NCBI GenBank assembly: GCA_026122225.1
Contig: JANEZZ010000400.1
Span: 1,054,001-1,118,000 of the forward strand
DNA length: 64,000 bases
Reading direction: 5' to 3'
Source: Heloderma charlesbogerti
Taxonomy: Eukaryota; Chordata; Lepidosauria; Squamata; Helodermatidae
The notes below the pieces were generated by a model. It was not told the origin of the DNA. It searched no databases and saw only the letters and a list, made by a program, of their open reading frames with translations. Positions 44,256 to 54,477 of this stretch are shown piece by piece (within the stretch, counting starts at the first letter, position 1; each line of letters opens with the position of its first letter). Made by a program: the position numbers and the translations under genes.

Positions 44256-45028
44256 TAGGGATGTACAAAAGTCACTTACCTTTTCAAAGGGTGACATTCG
44301 CGGTGGGGGGGAGGCGCTCCATCCCTCCCCCCAAAATTCTCTCCGGCTGGCTCCTCTCTGTGGAGATTCCGCAGAGCCGCGAGCCGGAGCTGCCCGCAGC
44401 CGGACATCCGGCCGCTGGGCAGCCTGCAGGGACGCAAATGGTGGCTGCTGTAGCTGCCACCATTTGCGTCCCTGTATTTTGCCGTGATAGGCTACGTAAG
44501 TATTTATGTAGCCTATCACAGCAAAAAACCCACAAAAAACAGAAAACGCAAATGGCGGCAGCTACGGTGGCCACCATTTGCGGTCCTTTTTTTTTTTGCC
44601 GTAATAGCCTGCGTAAATATTTATGTAGGCTATCACGGCAAAAAACAAAAAAAAGGAACGCAAATTGCGGCAGCCGTAGCCGCCGCCATTTGCGTTCCCT
44701 TTTTTTTGCCGTGATAGGCTACGTAAATAGTTAAGCAGCCTATCACGGCTTCCGCAGGGACGCAAATGGCATCCCTGCGTTAGCCGTGATAGGTTACGTA
44801 AGTATTTACGTAGCCTATCATGGCTATATGGAAGAAGTGAATGGTGGCCGTAGATGCGGCCGCCATTCGCAATGCAGCGTGGACGGTAGCAGGTAGGTGC
44901 TCCATTCCAGGCGCATTTTGTGGGGTGGGGCGGGTGGGGGGCTTCGTTCCGCCACGGATTTTAGGGGGCCGAATGCACTGGCATTCAGCCTCACCAAGAT
45001 CCGTGGTGGAATTCTCTGACATCCCTAC
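44256..45028. mobile_element. GC-rich foldback element with alternating hairpin array
   Basis: Ends TAGGGATGT and ACATCCCTA, a perfect 9-bp inverted repeat. Left unique part (44262-44428) is homologous to 19865-20030 of the short copy; the right part (44870-45028) to 20180-20348. Between them lies the array 44429-44868. No coding sequence: frames of 60-157 codons on both strands translate the palindromes (MIGYVN-type peptides). G+C and CpG are high. DNA superfamily unknown; the TAGGGATGT ends might suit a PIF/Harbinger- or hAT-type MITE, but there is no target-site evidence. Confidence 0.75.
44429..44868. repeat. Alternating palindromes A and B (9 units)
   Basis: Type A is built on GACGCAAATGGTGGCTGC and its complement: 44429-44472, 44546-44585, 44655-44698, a short one at 44758-44776, and a degenerate one at 44839-44868. 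Type B is built on GCCGTGATAGGCTACGTAA and its complement: 44481-44522, 44598-44639, 44708-44749, 44783-44824. Each B unit is 42 bp. Units are separated by A- or T-runs of up to about 12. Confidence 0.9.
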
Positions 45029-45158
45029 TTTTTACATGGCCCAAGGAATATGGCCTTTCACCAGCTTTTTCAGTTGATGATATCATCAGTACAATACATG
45101 CCTGTAAGGGATCAGAAATATTTAATTAACTTTAATTTGTCATGTGAAGGCTGAGGGG

Positions 45159-45372
45159 CAATCTACATTACAACTTTAAACTGGTTTCAAACCTGTTTTT
45201 AGTGATTACAACTACCAAATACAGGAGTTCTGGGAATTGTAGCTCTAGGAAGAGGGGCCGCTTGGGCAAGGGACAGGGGTCTCTAGCAAAGAATTCTCAG
45301 TACCTTCATGAAACTGCAGGATCCTTTTAGATAAACCAGTTTGAAACCAGTTTAAAGTTGTAATGTAGATTG
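45159..45372. mobile_element. MITE with ~34-bp terminal inverted repeats
   Basis: Left CAATCTACATTACAACTTTA continuing AACTGGTTTCAAAC; the right end is its complement, GTTTGAAACCAGTTTAAAGT to GTAGATTG. 214 bp. Centre contains GGGAATTGTAGCTCTAGG. Non-coding. Confidence 0.85.
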
Positions 45373-45500
45373 GCTCTTTGTCACAGAATTGCTCCAGAGG
45401 TTGTTAGTCCCCATGGTGTCAGAAGACAGGGTGGGATATATTCACTCCACCATCCACCTCAGGACACAAATGCTTTCCATAGCTTCTGCTTCTTCTTGAT

Positions 45501-45846
45501 CTGGGCTTTCTTCACATGGAGCTTTTATGCTGTGATTGAGATGGCTCCCTCACGGAAGTTTGCAAGCTCTTTACATGATGCCTTGACCCTCCAGGGCATC
45601 TCCTGCACTAAATGCCCTTTATTTCATTTTTAAATAGATCGCAGATAATGAGCTATAAAATTACTCCATTGTGTTCCACTTGAATTCCCTCCATGACAAG
45701 AGGAAAAGTGGCAAGGAGAGAAACAAGATCAATGAAAGATAATGGAAGACTCAGATATGGGGAGAAGGAGGGGGAAAGGGAGGGGGAAAGGAAGTGAGTG
45801 AAAAAGGGAGTCGTTGCGATCCTGCATTTAAAACAGAAGTAGAAAG
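45501..45846 (+). mobile_element. ~390-bp non-autonomous DNA transposon, copy 3, left part
   Basis: Left end CTGGGCTTTCTTCACATGGA. Interrupted by BovB copy C inside the sequence CAGAAGTAGAAAGCCCC that the uninterrupted copies at 2660-2680 and 31320-31330 show as one stretch. Confidence 0.85.
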
Positions 45847-48800
45847 CCCCTTCATGGATCACTGTCTTGTTGTGGCGAAGGGGCTTGCGTAACTCAGTGA
45901 AGCCATAAGTTATGCCGTGCAGGGCCACCCAAGACGGACAGGTCATGGCAGAGAGTTCTGACAAAATGTGGTCCACTGGAAAGAAGGAAATGGCAACCCA
46001 TTCCAGTATTCTTGCCAAGAAAACCCCATGGAACATATCACAAGGCTAAAAGAGATGACGCCGGAAGATGAGCACCTCAGGTCGGAAGGTGTCCAACATA
46101 CTACTGGGGAAGAGCAGAGAGTATTTCCAAGTTGTGCCAGAAAGAGTGAAGTGGCTGGGCCAAAGCTGAAAGGACACTCAGCTGTGGATGTGTCTGGTGG
46201 TGAAAAGAAAATCCGATGCTGTAAAGAACAATATTGTTTAGGAATCTGGAATGTAAGATCAATGAATCAAGGTAAGCTGGAGGTGGTCGAACATGAGATG
46301 GCAAGATTGAACATCGACATCTTGGGAATCAGTGAACTAAAATGGACAAGCATGGGGGAATTTAATTCAGGTGACCATTATATCTACTACTGTGGGCAAG
46401 AATCCCTTAGAAGAAATTGAGTAGCACTCATAGTCAATAAAAAGGTCGGAAAAGCAGTACTGGGGTACAATCTCAAAAATGACAGAATGATCTCAGTACG
46501 AATCCAAGGCAAACCATTCAACATCACAGTTATTCAAGTGTATGCCCTAACCACTGATGCTGAAGAAGCTGAGCTTGATCGGTTCTATGAAGACCTACAA
46601 CACGTTCTAGAACTAACACCAAAAAAAGATGTCCTTTTCATCATAGGGGATTGGAATGCTAAAGTAGGAAGTCAAGAAATCACCGGGATAACAGGCAAGC
46701 ACGGCCTTGGTGTACAAAAGGAAGCAGGACAAAGGCTAATAGAGTTTTATCAAGAGAACGCGCTGATCATAGCAAACACTCTTTTCCAACAGCACAAGAG
46801 GTGACTCTACACATGGACATCACCAGATGGTCAATATCGAAATCAGATTGATTATGTCCTTTGCAGCCAAAGATGGAGAAGCTCTATACAGTCAGTAAAA
46901 ACAAGACCTGGAGCTGACTGTGGCTCAGATCATGAGCTTCTTGTTGCAAAACTTCAGCTTAAATTGAAGAACTTAGGGAAAATCACTAAACCATTCAGGT
47001 ATGACCTAAATCATATCCCTTATGAATATACAGTGGAGGTGAGGAATAGATTTAAGGGATTAGACTTGATAGACAGAGTGCCTGAGGAACTATGGACGGA
47101 GGTCCATAACATTGTTCAGGAGGCAGCAACTCAATCCATCCCAAAGAAAAAGAAATGCAAGAAAGCAAAGTGGCTGTCTGATGAGGCTTTACAAGTAGCT
47201 GAGGAAAGAAGGGAAGCAAAAAGCAAAGGAGAAAGGGTAAAATATATCCAACTAAATGCAGAGTTCCAGAAATCAGCAGGGAGAGACAAGAAGGCCTTCT
47301 TAAATGAACAATGCAAAGAAATCGAGGAAAACAATAGAATGGGAAAGACTACAGATCTTTTCAAGAAAATTGGAGATCTCAAGGGAACGTTTTGTGCAAA
47401 GACGGGCATGATAAAGGACAAAGAAGGCAGGGACCTAACAGAAGCAGATGATCTTAAGAAGAAGTGGAAAGAATACACAGAAGAACTATACAGGAAAGAT
47501 CTGAATGTCCCTGATAGCCATGATAGTGCGGTCACTGAACTTGAGCCAGACATCCTATAGAGTGAAGTCAAGTGGGCCTTAGGAAGCATTACTAACAACA
47601 AAGCTAGCGGAGATGACAGTATTCCAGCAGAGCTATTTAAAATCCTAAAAGATGATGCTGTTAAAGTGCTGCACTCAATATGCCAACACAATTGGAACAC
47701 TCAACAGTGGCCACAAGACTGGAAAAGGTCAGTTTACATTCCAATTCCAAAGAACGGCAATGCCAAAGAGTGTTTAAGCTACCGTGGAATTGCGCTCATT
47801 TCACATGCCAGCAAGGTTATGCTCAAAATCCTACAAGCTAGGCTTCAGCAGTATGTGAACCAAGAACTACCGGAAGTACAAGCTGGGTTCCAAAGAGGCA
47901 GAGGAAGTAGAGATCAAATCGCCAACATTCGTTGGATCATGGAGAAAGCAAGAGAATTCCAGAAAAACGTCTATTTCTGCTTCATTGACTACGCTAAAGC
48001 CTTTGATTGTGTGGATCTCAACAAACTGTGGCAAATTCTTGAAGAGATGGGAGTACCAGACCACCTTACCTATCTCCTGAGAAACCTGTATGAGGATCAA
48101 GAAGCAACAGTAAGAACCAGACATGGAACAACCGATTGGTTCAAAATTGGGAAAGGAGTATGACAAGGCTGCATATTGTCGCCTTGCTTATTTAACTTAT
48201 ATGCAGAGTACATCATGAGAAACGCCGGGTTGGATGAATCACAGGTTGGAATTAAGATTGCCGGGAGAATTATCAATTACCTCAGATACGCAGATGATAC
48301 CACCCTAATGGTAGAAAGCGAAGAGGATCTAAAGAGCCTCTTGTTGAGGGTGAAAGTGGAGAGTGCAAAAGCTGGTTTGAAAATCAACATTAAAAAAACG
48401 AAGATCATGGCATCTGGCCCCATCACTTCCTGGCATTTAGAAGGGGAAGAAATGGAAGCAGTGACAGATTTTATTTTCTTAGGCTCCAAGACCACCACAG
48501 ACAGTGACTGTAGCCATGAAATTAAAAGATGCTTGCTCCTTGGGAGGAAAGCTATGGCAAACGTAGACAGCATAGTAAGAAGCAGAGACATCACCTTCCT
48601 GACAAAGGTCCACATAATCAAAGCTATGGTTTTCCCAGTAGTAATGTATGGCTGTGAGAGCTGGACTATAAGGAAGGCTGAGCGCCGAAGAATTGATGCT
48701 TTCGAACTGTGGTGCTGGAGAAGACTCTTACGAGTCCCCTGGACTGCAAGGAGGTCAAATCAGTCCATCCTAAAGGAAATCAACCCTGAGTGCTCATTGG

Positions 48801-49085
48801 AAGGACAGATCCTGAAGATGAAGCTCAAATACTTTGGCCACCTAATGCGAAGAGAAAAGTCACTGGAAAAGGCCCTGATGCTGGGAAGGATTGAAGGCAA
48901 AAGGAGAAGGGGATGGCGGAGGATGAGATGGCTAGACAGCATCACCGATGCAATGAATATGAACTTTAGCACACTCCGGGAGAGAGCGCAGGACAGGAAG
49001 GCCTGGTGTGCTGTGGTCCATGGGGTCACTCCATGGGGTCACGAAGAGTCGGACACGACTTAACGACTGAACAAAAACAACAACA
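45847..49085 (+). mobile_element. BovB/RTE LINE copy C, full length
   Basis: Same 5' start as copy B (CCCCTTCATGGATCACTG) and the family 3' end at 49036-49085 with an (ACAA) tail. Inserted into the MITE at 45501; AGAAAGCCCC is found on both sides (45841 and 49086), a target-site duplication of 6-12 bp whose exact limit is blurred because the element also starts with CCCC. Confidence 0.95.
45968..49063 (+). pseudogene. BovB endonuclease-reverse transcriptase ORF, interrupted by stops (copy C)
   Basis: A single reading frame runs from about 45968 to 49063 with four in-frame stops (46418 TGA, 46802 TGA, 47558 TAG, 48161 TGA) and no frameshift inside that range. Motifs by position: SELKW 46331-46345, GDWNAKVG 46646-46669, SDHELL 46925-46942, DYAKAFD 47987-48007, RYADD 48284-48298. 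Upstream, a 2-bp length difference from copy B near 45980 puts the ATG used in copy B out of frame; the first in-frame ATG is 46028. A 13-bp tandem duplication (TCCATGGGGTCAC, about 49018-49043) alters the last codons. At least two of the stops are CGA to TGA or similar transitions. Confidence 0.93.
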
Positions 49086-49135
49086 AGAAAGCCCCTTTTC
49101 AAATGCAGGATTTTAGGCTGGTGTAGAGATGCCCC
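49086..49135 (+). mobile_element. ~390-bp non-autonomous DNA transposon, copy 3, right part
   Basis: Repeats AGAAAGCCCC and ends TTTTAGGCTGGTGTAGAGAT GC, completing the copy begun at 45501. Confidence 0.85.
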
Positions 49136-50805
49136 TGATCTCTGCTTACAATTCGCACATCCCTTCTTCATTGGCTCACCTGGCCAGTGTGCCCTAGATT
49201 ACCATTGGAAGGTTCTGTACATTTGATGGTTCTTTGTTTTTTCAAACCAAGAGATGTCTAACTGGACTGAATCGGATTTCTTGACCCCAACTAAATATTG
49301 ATGAAAATACTACAGAGGAACAATGCATGGATAATGTTGGGGGAAAAGTTGAATTTGGGGTGAAGATTGTTCTTTGGTCACAGTCACCACTAATGCGTTG
49401 CTCATATTCTTACTTCAGCAGTGTGTGTCATTGTCTTGAACATGTTTACTCATAAGTCTCAATGAATTCAATGGCACTTACTTCCTAGTAAGGAATTTAT
49501 TTATTTTTTGGCCTTTGGTTCTCCCCTGGTTTCATTTCTTGTACTTGCGCATAACTAGAGGTTATGTTAATGCTGAGCTATCATCTCTGGGCCTTAACAA
49601 AAAATGGTGGGGGAGGGGGGGAGAGTGTAGTGATCAGTATCCATCATCTTTCCAACTGCCTTGTCACTACATCAATTAATACAATTGAGCAAAAAATGTC
49701 ACAGGCCCGGTGGAAAAACCTTTTCACAGCCTTTCAGGGGGAAGTTTAGTTCCAGCTTTTTCCCCTTGCATTAGCTCCTGTCATCCGCAAAACAACAGAA
49801 CCCAGTGGTGTCAATTATATTTGATTGACTGAGTAAAGCACACACACAAATAAGCGAAAACAATGGACACAAAAATCTATATATGACTCCCCTTGTCAGC
49901 GAGAATGCTCGTCTTCTCCATTTTCATGCTGCACGGTGTCCTGCTGCTACGGGCTTAAATGTTTCCTTCAGCCCCCAAACTATCACCAATTAAGTTAGCA
50001 GGGTCTTCAAAGGTGTCAAATGACTCCCTCGGCAATTGGCTGTAACTGCTGTTCAATAAATGAGGTCTAATTTATCAGTTTAACTTCACTTTTAAAAACC
50101 TAATGTCTCACAGTACCATGTGCCATTTGCCCAGAAAGTGAAGAGATGCCTGCCACGGCATGTTTTAAAAGTTAGAAGAAGCTCTTGTTAGCAGTAGTGC
50201 CTTTTTGGGGGGGAGGGGGGTGATCTGTCACGCCTTTTCTCCTCTTGTTGAATGACATATCTGAATAAAATAGACTCATGCAGCTCATAGTTATACATCA
50301 TTGGGTCTTACTCAAGCTTTCCGGCAGAAAGCGGATAAATAAAAAAACAAATTTGAATTACTGCAGACCTGAGTGGTGTGTTTGGGCAGATAATTTGAAT
50401 GGCACTGGGCTGGAGCAGGGCATATGGATGTGGGGCTTAAGTTGAATCAGGGGCTTAGCCTAAAATTTCTTATCAATGCCATCATCAGTCCATACTTAGT
50501 GCATGCTAAGTCAGACTGATGCATATGCAGAAGAAAGCCTTGTCTTCACCACTAAAGAGGGTGAACAAATTCATGCGAAGACAGGGCTCCTGTACTGTTA
50601 ACAGCTCTGTAGGAGGGAGATATTCAGCGAATGGAGCTTTTCCTATTGTAGTAATGTGCAGGTAAGAGAAGCTGATCTTCTGCATATCTCCTTCCTCTTC
50701 ACAAATGAAAGGCCGAGAATCACTGTCCTGACAGCTTCACCACAAACCTGGGTTTAGGGCTTAGCGTTTCCTGTTCACAGGGTAATTCCACACAGGTGGT
50801 TTCTT
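49136..50805. other. Unassigned, mostly repeat-free stretch; candidate conserved non-coding region
   Basis: A MITE half-site is at 49445-49490. 49755-50200 has no repeat features and is dense in homeodomain-like ATTA/TAAT cores (GTGTCAATTATATTTGATTG, CACCAATTAAGTTAGC, CTAATTTATC). This is the window's best candidate for a conserved regulatory element, by appearance only. Confidence 0.35.
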
Positions 50806-50940
50806 TTATCTATAATAATAAAAGAGGACGTGTGCTTGTCTATCCATCAGCATCATAGCTCCAAGACTGTGAAACCTAGACACCTGAAACTCAGCATGGA
50901 CACTAAGAGGGGCCTGGGGGTTATTTCATTTTAAAATGCA
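50806..50940 (+). mobile_element. Unclassified repeat start (TCTATAATAATAAAAGAGG)
   Basis: TCTATAATAATAAAAGAGGA, then GTGTGCTTGTCTATCC and GACACCTGAAACTCAGCATG. This resembles the leading part of a dispersed reptile repeat and the unit at 42500. Class unknown. Confidence 0.4.
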
Positions 50941-51235
50941 TTTATTAATTGTAATTAATTTTAATGTGTCCATGTGGTTGCAGCCTGCAACAACATTTGC
51001 AGCACACATCTTTGCAGCCCATACAGTTTGAAGCCAGAGGAGATTAGCAGGCCAAGGGACAGGGACATTTGCCTGCCCCTCCCTCCTGCTGTGGCTTCAC
51101 CCAGACAGGGTGAGAACAATGTGCCCAACTCTGACAGCTGCATAACTTTGTTTGAATGCTTTGCTGTATCAATCTAAGGGTTATTCCAACCCATATGAAG
51201 CCGAGGCATTCAGTACTTACATATGAAATATATAA
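50941..51235. other. Unassigned stretch
   Basis: No recognised feature. Confidence 0.4.
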
Positions 51236-51410
51236 TGGCTGTAGCTCAGTGTGCAAGGGCATGCTTTGCAAGTGGAAGGTCCCATGTTTAATCCTCAACA
51301 TCTCCAGTTAAAAGGTTTAGGTAACAGGTGATCATATGAAAGACCTCTGCCTGAGACCTGGAGAGCTACTGGCCAGTCACAGTAGACAGTACTGGACTAT
51401 GCCAGGAGTG
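51236..51410 (+). mobile_element. tRNA-derived SINE
   Basis: Head GGCTGTAGCTCAGTGTGCAA (A box), GCATGCTTTGCAAGTGGAAG, GTCCCATGTTTAATCC (decayed B box), body GACCTGGAGAGCTACTGGCC. Tail truncated near 51410. Confidence 0.85.
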
Positions 51411-51500
51411 GTGAATTACTTTGGGATGCAGGGTCCAGGTGACCCACCCACTCAGCCCTCCACAGGCCAAATGACACCAAGGGGCCCCTGATGGAGCACA

Positions 51501-51693
51501 GAAACATAGGAAGCTGCCTTATATTGAGTCATACCCTGGGTCCATGCAGTGCTGTATTGTTGACACTGACTGGCAGCAGCGGCTCTCCAGGGTTTCAGAC
51601 AGGATTCTTTCCTAGCCCTACCTGGAGATGCCAGGGATCGAACCTGGGGCTTTCTGCATGTGAGACATGCTCTACCACTGAACTATGATCTCT
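51501..51693 (-). mobile_element. tRNA-derived SINE
   Basis: Antisense: tail GAAACATAGGAAGCTGCCTT, body TTGACACTGACTGGCAGCAG, B-box complement GGATCGAACCTGGGGC, A-box complement CTACCACTGAACTATGATC. Lies 90 bp from the preceding sense copy, forming an inverted SINE pair. Confidence 0.9.
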
Positions 51694-51918
51694 TCCATTG
51701 AGGGCAGTGGGCAGTGGGTGGGACCATGCCCCCTGACATCATTTGGTCAGTTCTTTATCTTTATCTAATTGGGCAGGACAGCCCTTCAGGTAGAGGATGC
51801 CTTCTAATTAGGGAATGGGCCCTGGCAGCCCTTCAAATAGAGGACACATGGCCACGCTACTCAGTCCAAGAACGTATTTTCATTACCACAGCTGAACAGC
51901 AATATTCTTCCTATCCCA
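51694..51918. other. Unassigned spacer
   Basis: Carries a short duplicated phrase (GCCCTTCA(G/A)(G/A)TAGAGGA at 51782 and 51830). Confidence 0.4.
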
Positions 51919-51940
51919 CCACACACACACACACACACAA
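51919..51940. repeat. (CA)n microsatellite
   Basis: About ten CA units. Confidence 0.9.
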
Positions 51941-52239
51941 AAGGCTGCTCCGCTTTTTCATCATCTCCTTTTTTTAGCTCCTGGGCAGGGCTTCTTTTAA
52001 AAATAAAGTCCCCATTTTGAGGAAGGACAGGTCTGGAGGGCTTGGTAGGAACCTCAATTGCTCAAGGGAGAGAGGTCAGCAGCTCTTTACCTGTGGGCTG
52101 GGGTGGGAGTTGGGAGGGGGAAGCTGCTCTACTGAGATGGGTTCCTGGGTTGTTTTCCTTTTCATATGTATGTGAAATGTCCAAGCAGTGTTGTGAGTTG
52201 TGATGAGCAGGGATGAGTAGGAGGCTAGGGAGATGATGG
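51941..52239. other. Unassigned stretch
   Basis: No recognised feature. Confidence 0.4.
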
Positions 52240-52372
52240 GCAAGTTATGTAACAGTAATTTTATTGTTTTAAACTGTTTTTATTGTATGTTGTACATTGC
52301 CCAGAGTGGCTGGGTGACCAGCCAGATGGGTGATTAATAAATTTAATAATAATAATAATATAATAATTGTTT
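52240..52372 (+). mobile_element. L2 LINE 3' end
   Basis: GTTGTACATTGCCCAGAGTG, GGGTGACCAGCCAGATGGG and a (TAATAA) tail; matches the tail of the L2 at 7031 closely. Confidence 0.88.
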
Positions 52373-52770
52373 CACTGAAAATTAATAAACTAAAATGGTG
52401 CTACTACACGCACTCACGCACATGTGGGCCGATCTATACTTATGGGTTTTTTCGCTTCCAATGAGGTTACACTGTCCATCTTTCACACTATGCAGTACCC
52501 GCCCCGAATTGCAACCAGAATTTCCCGCTTCCATGCTCCCGCTTTCAGTACCCTGATATCCCGGTATTTCCCCTTATTGTGCTCTGATTTTCCACCTTTG
52601 CTACCGTATCTGGTCCCCTCCCCTGCCTGTCCACATACGGCAGTGTTTGTATTTCCCTCCTGTCCAATCACAGCTCTCGATGGCCCCATGTCATCTTCCG
52701 GCTACTGATCACATAGCTTTCTCAGCACTCAGTGTTTCCTCAGCAACAAGCAAAGGGCTGGATGTGCACG

Positions 52771-52845
52771 CACTTGTCTGATCTCAGAAGTTAAGCAGGG
52801 TCAGCCCTGGTCAGTAGTGGGATGGGCGACTGCCTGGGAATCAGG
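52771..52845 (+). pseudogene. 5S rRNA-derived segment, left arm
   Basis: CACTTGTCTGATCTCAGAAG, TTAAGCAGGGTCAGCCCTGG and TCAGTAGTGGGATGGGCGAC TGCCTGGGAATC match 5S rRNA from about nucleotide 35 to 107, covering box A, intermediate element and box C of the internal promoter. The 5' third of 5S is absent. Confidence 0.9.
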
Positions 52846-53206
52846 CTTCCTGCATTGAGCAGGGGGTTGTTCTATCCCTTCAAATGAGACTAAGTTTTAC
52901 CCCCTTCTATCCGTCACTTCGGCTGTTTTTTTAAAAAAAATTAAGGTGTTATCTTCAAAGAATCATGGCTTCTCTGCGATGTTTTTTATCTTCTAATTCA
53001 GGCATGATCTTTGAAGATTCAAATCTTCAAAGATTCGAAAATTTGATGATCATGCCTGAATTAGAAAAAAAAAATCATGGTGAAGCCACGATTCTTCAAA
53101 GATAACACCTTAATTTTTTTTTAAAAAGGCGAAGCGAGGGATAGAAGGGGGGTAAAACTTAGTCTCATTTGAAGGGATAGAACAACCCCCTGCTCAATGC
53201 AGGAAG

Positions 53207-53282
53207 CCTGATTCCCAGGCAGTCACCCATCCCACTACTGACTGGGGCCGACGCTGCTTAGCTTCTGAGATCAGACAAGCAC
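53207..53282 (-). pseudogene. 5S rRNA-derived segment, right arm
   Basis: Complement of the left-arm segment; minus strand reads GCTTGTCTGATCTCAGAAGC, TAAGCAGCGTCGGCCCCAGT. Some positions (GAAGC, GTCGG) are closer to true 5S than the left arm, so the arms have diverged independently. Confidence 0.9.
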
Positions 53283-53620
53283 GCGCACATCCAGCCCTTT
53301 GCTTGTTGCTGTGGAAACACTGAGTGCTGAGGAAGATATGTGATCAGTAGCCGGAAGACGACATGGGGTTGTCGAGAGCTGTGAGCGTGGTGGGCGTGGA
53401 ATCAGCAGAAACAGGAAGAGTTTCTGATCCTCCAATGAGAGCCTCCATCTTTAAGAGCAGGAAAACAGCACAGTGCTCAAGTGTGAACCGAGCTCGCGCA
53501 TTTGATGAAGCACCACAATGGGGAAAATGGGTGAGTGTGGATAATCACGTTTTAATGAGAGAGCATTTAACCCAACAGGACACCGAATTCATTGCAACAA
53601 TGGGTGCAATGTAGATCGGC

Positions 53621-53647
53621 ACACACACACACACACACACACACACT
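53621..53647. repeat. (AC)n microsatellite
   Basis: About thirteen AC units directly abutting the right end of the foldback element. Confidence 0.9.
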
Positions 53648-54477
53648 TTTATTCTTATCGCTCGCTAACCAATCAGAGGTCTGCTACATACAATATAATA
53701 TTAATGCTTTCTATAATTTGCATAAATTGTGTATGAATATAGTGGATGGTAGACCATGACTTATGACACATACCACCAGGGCCAACCCAAGATAAGGCCC
53801 CTCCCCTCCCCACCCCCCACCCTAGCTTCAGTGGAGATGCATAGTATGCAAGGCTGATCAAATTATTTTGGCACTTTGGGGCAGAAAATGCCACAGGTGC
53901 TTCTCCCCTCCCCAAACAGGAAACATTAAATAACAATTTTCTCCCCATATATGTCACCCTAAATCAGCTGCCTGAGGTGAGTGCTTCACTCTCTTTTTCC
54001 TTTGCTGAGGAAGTTGTGTGATTTCAAGGTTGGGAGCTCTTCCAGACAGAAGCATTTTTATTTTTTTATTTTTTGCAGGGGAGATCACTGTTCCGTTTGA
54101 GTTTGTGTCAATTGCATTGCATTTTTTGCCAAGCATTTATAATGGCTCCTTCCACAGCCTTCTGAGTATTTCACATTTTGCCAGGGATAATGTGTGTCAT
54201 TTTTGCAATCTCAGGTCTGCATGTGTAGGAGATGCATGCAATCTCAGGTCACCAATTGAATGTAGCAACAGGTGCCATTTCTGCTCCACCTTCCCTGGCA
54301 TCTCTTCCTGCTCCTTCCTCAACTCTTTCCCTTCCCCCAGACATGTTCTCTGAGTGGGCATGTGTGCAGGTAATTCTGCTCAGGTATTTCCCGAGTATTC
54401 CCCTTTTTGGTATTTTTTTCCAGCAGAAGTGCACACTTTCAAAGGACTGCATTTCAATTTTCCTCTTCAGCAAGAAC
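53648..54477. other. Unassigned stretch upstream of the Harbinger remnant
   Basis: Likely contains the 5' part of the Harbinger element (54350-54477), but I could not find its terminal repeat. A T-rich run is at 54055-54075. Confidence 0.35.

Larger units (their letters stand above)
52428..53620. mobile_element. 1.2-kb foldback element carrying inverted 5S rRNA segments
   Basis: Termini GCCGATCTATACTT and the complement of AATGTAGATCGGC. Inside, 52668-53384 is one large inverted repeat with arms of about 340 bp and a centre near 53015-53045. Each arm holds, from outside inward: GCTCTCGATGGCCCCATG, GGCTACTGATCACATA, the 5S segment, a CR1-like phrase CTGCATTGAGCAGGGGGTTG, a block starting CCCTTCAAATGAGACTAAG, and TAATTCAGGCATGATC. 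No coding frame of note. A half-copy is at 17584-18170. DNA transposon class not determined. Confidence 0.85.

Noticed and set aside
44109..45022. Several 60-157 codon frames on both strands with recurring MIGYVN-type peptides
   Set aside because: They translate the alternating palindromes, which give the same peptide on either strand.
52771..52845. Functional 5S rRNA gene
   Set aside because: Lacks the first ~34 nucleotides and the 3' end, lies in a dispersed element, and its other-arm copy is inverted.
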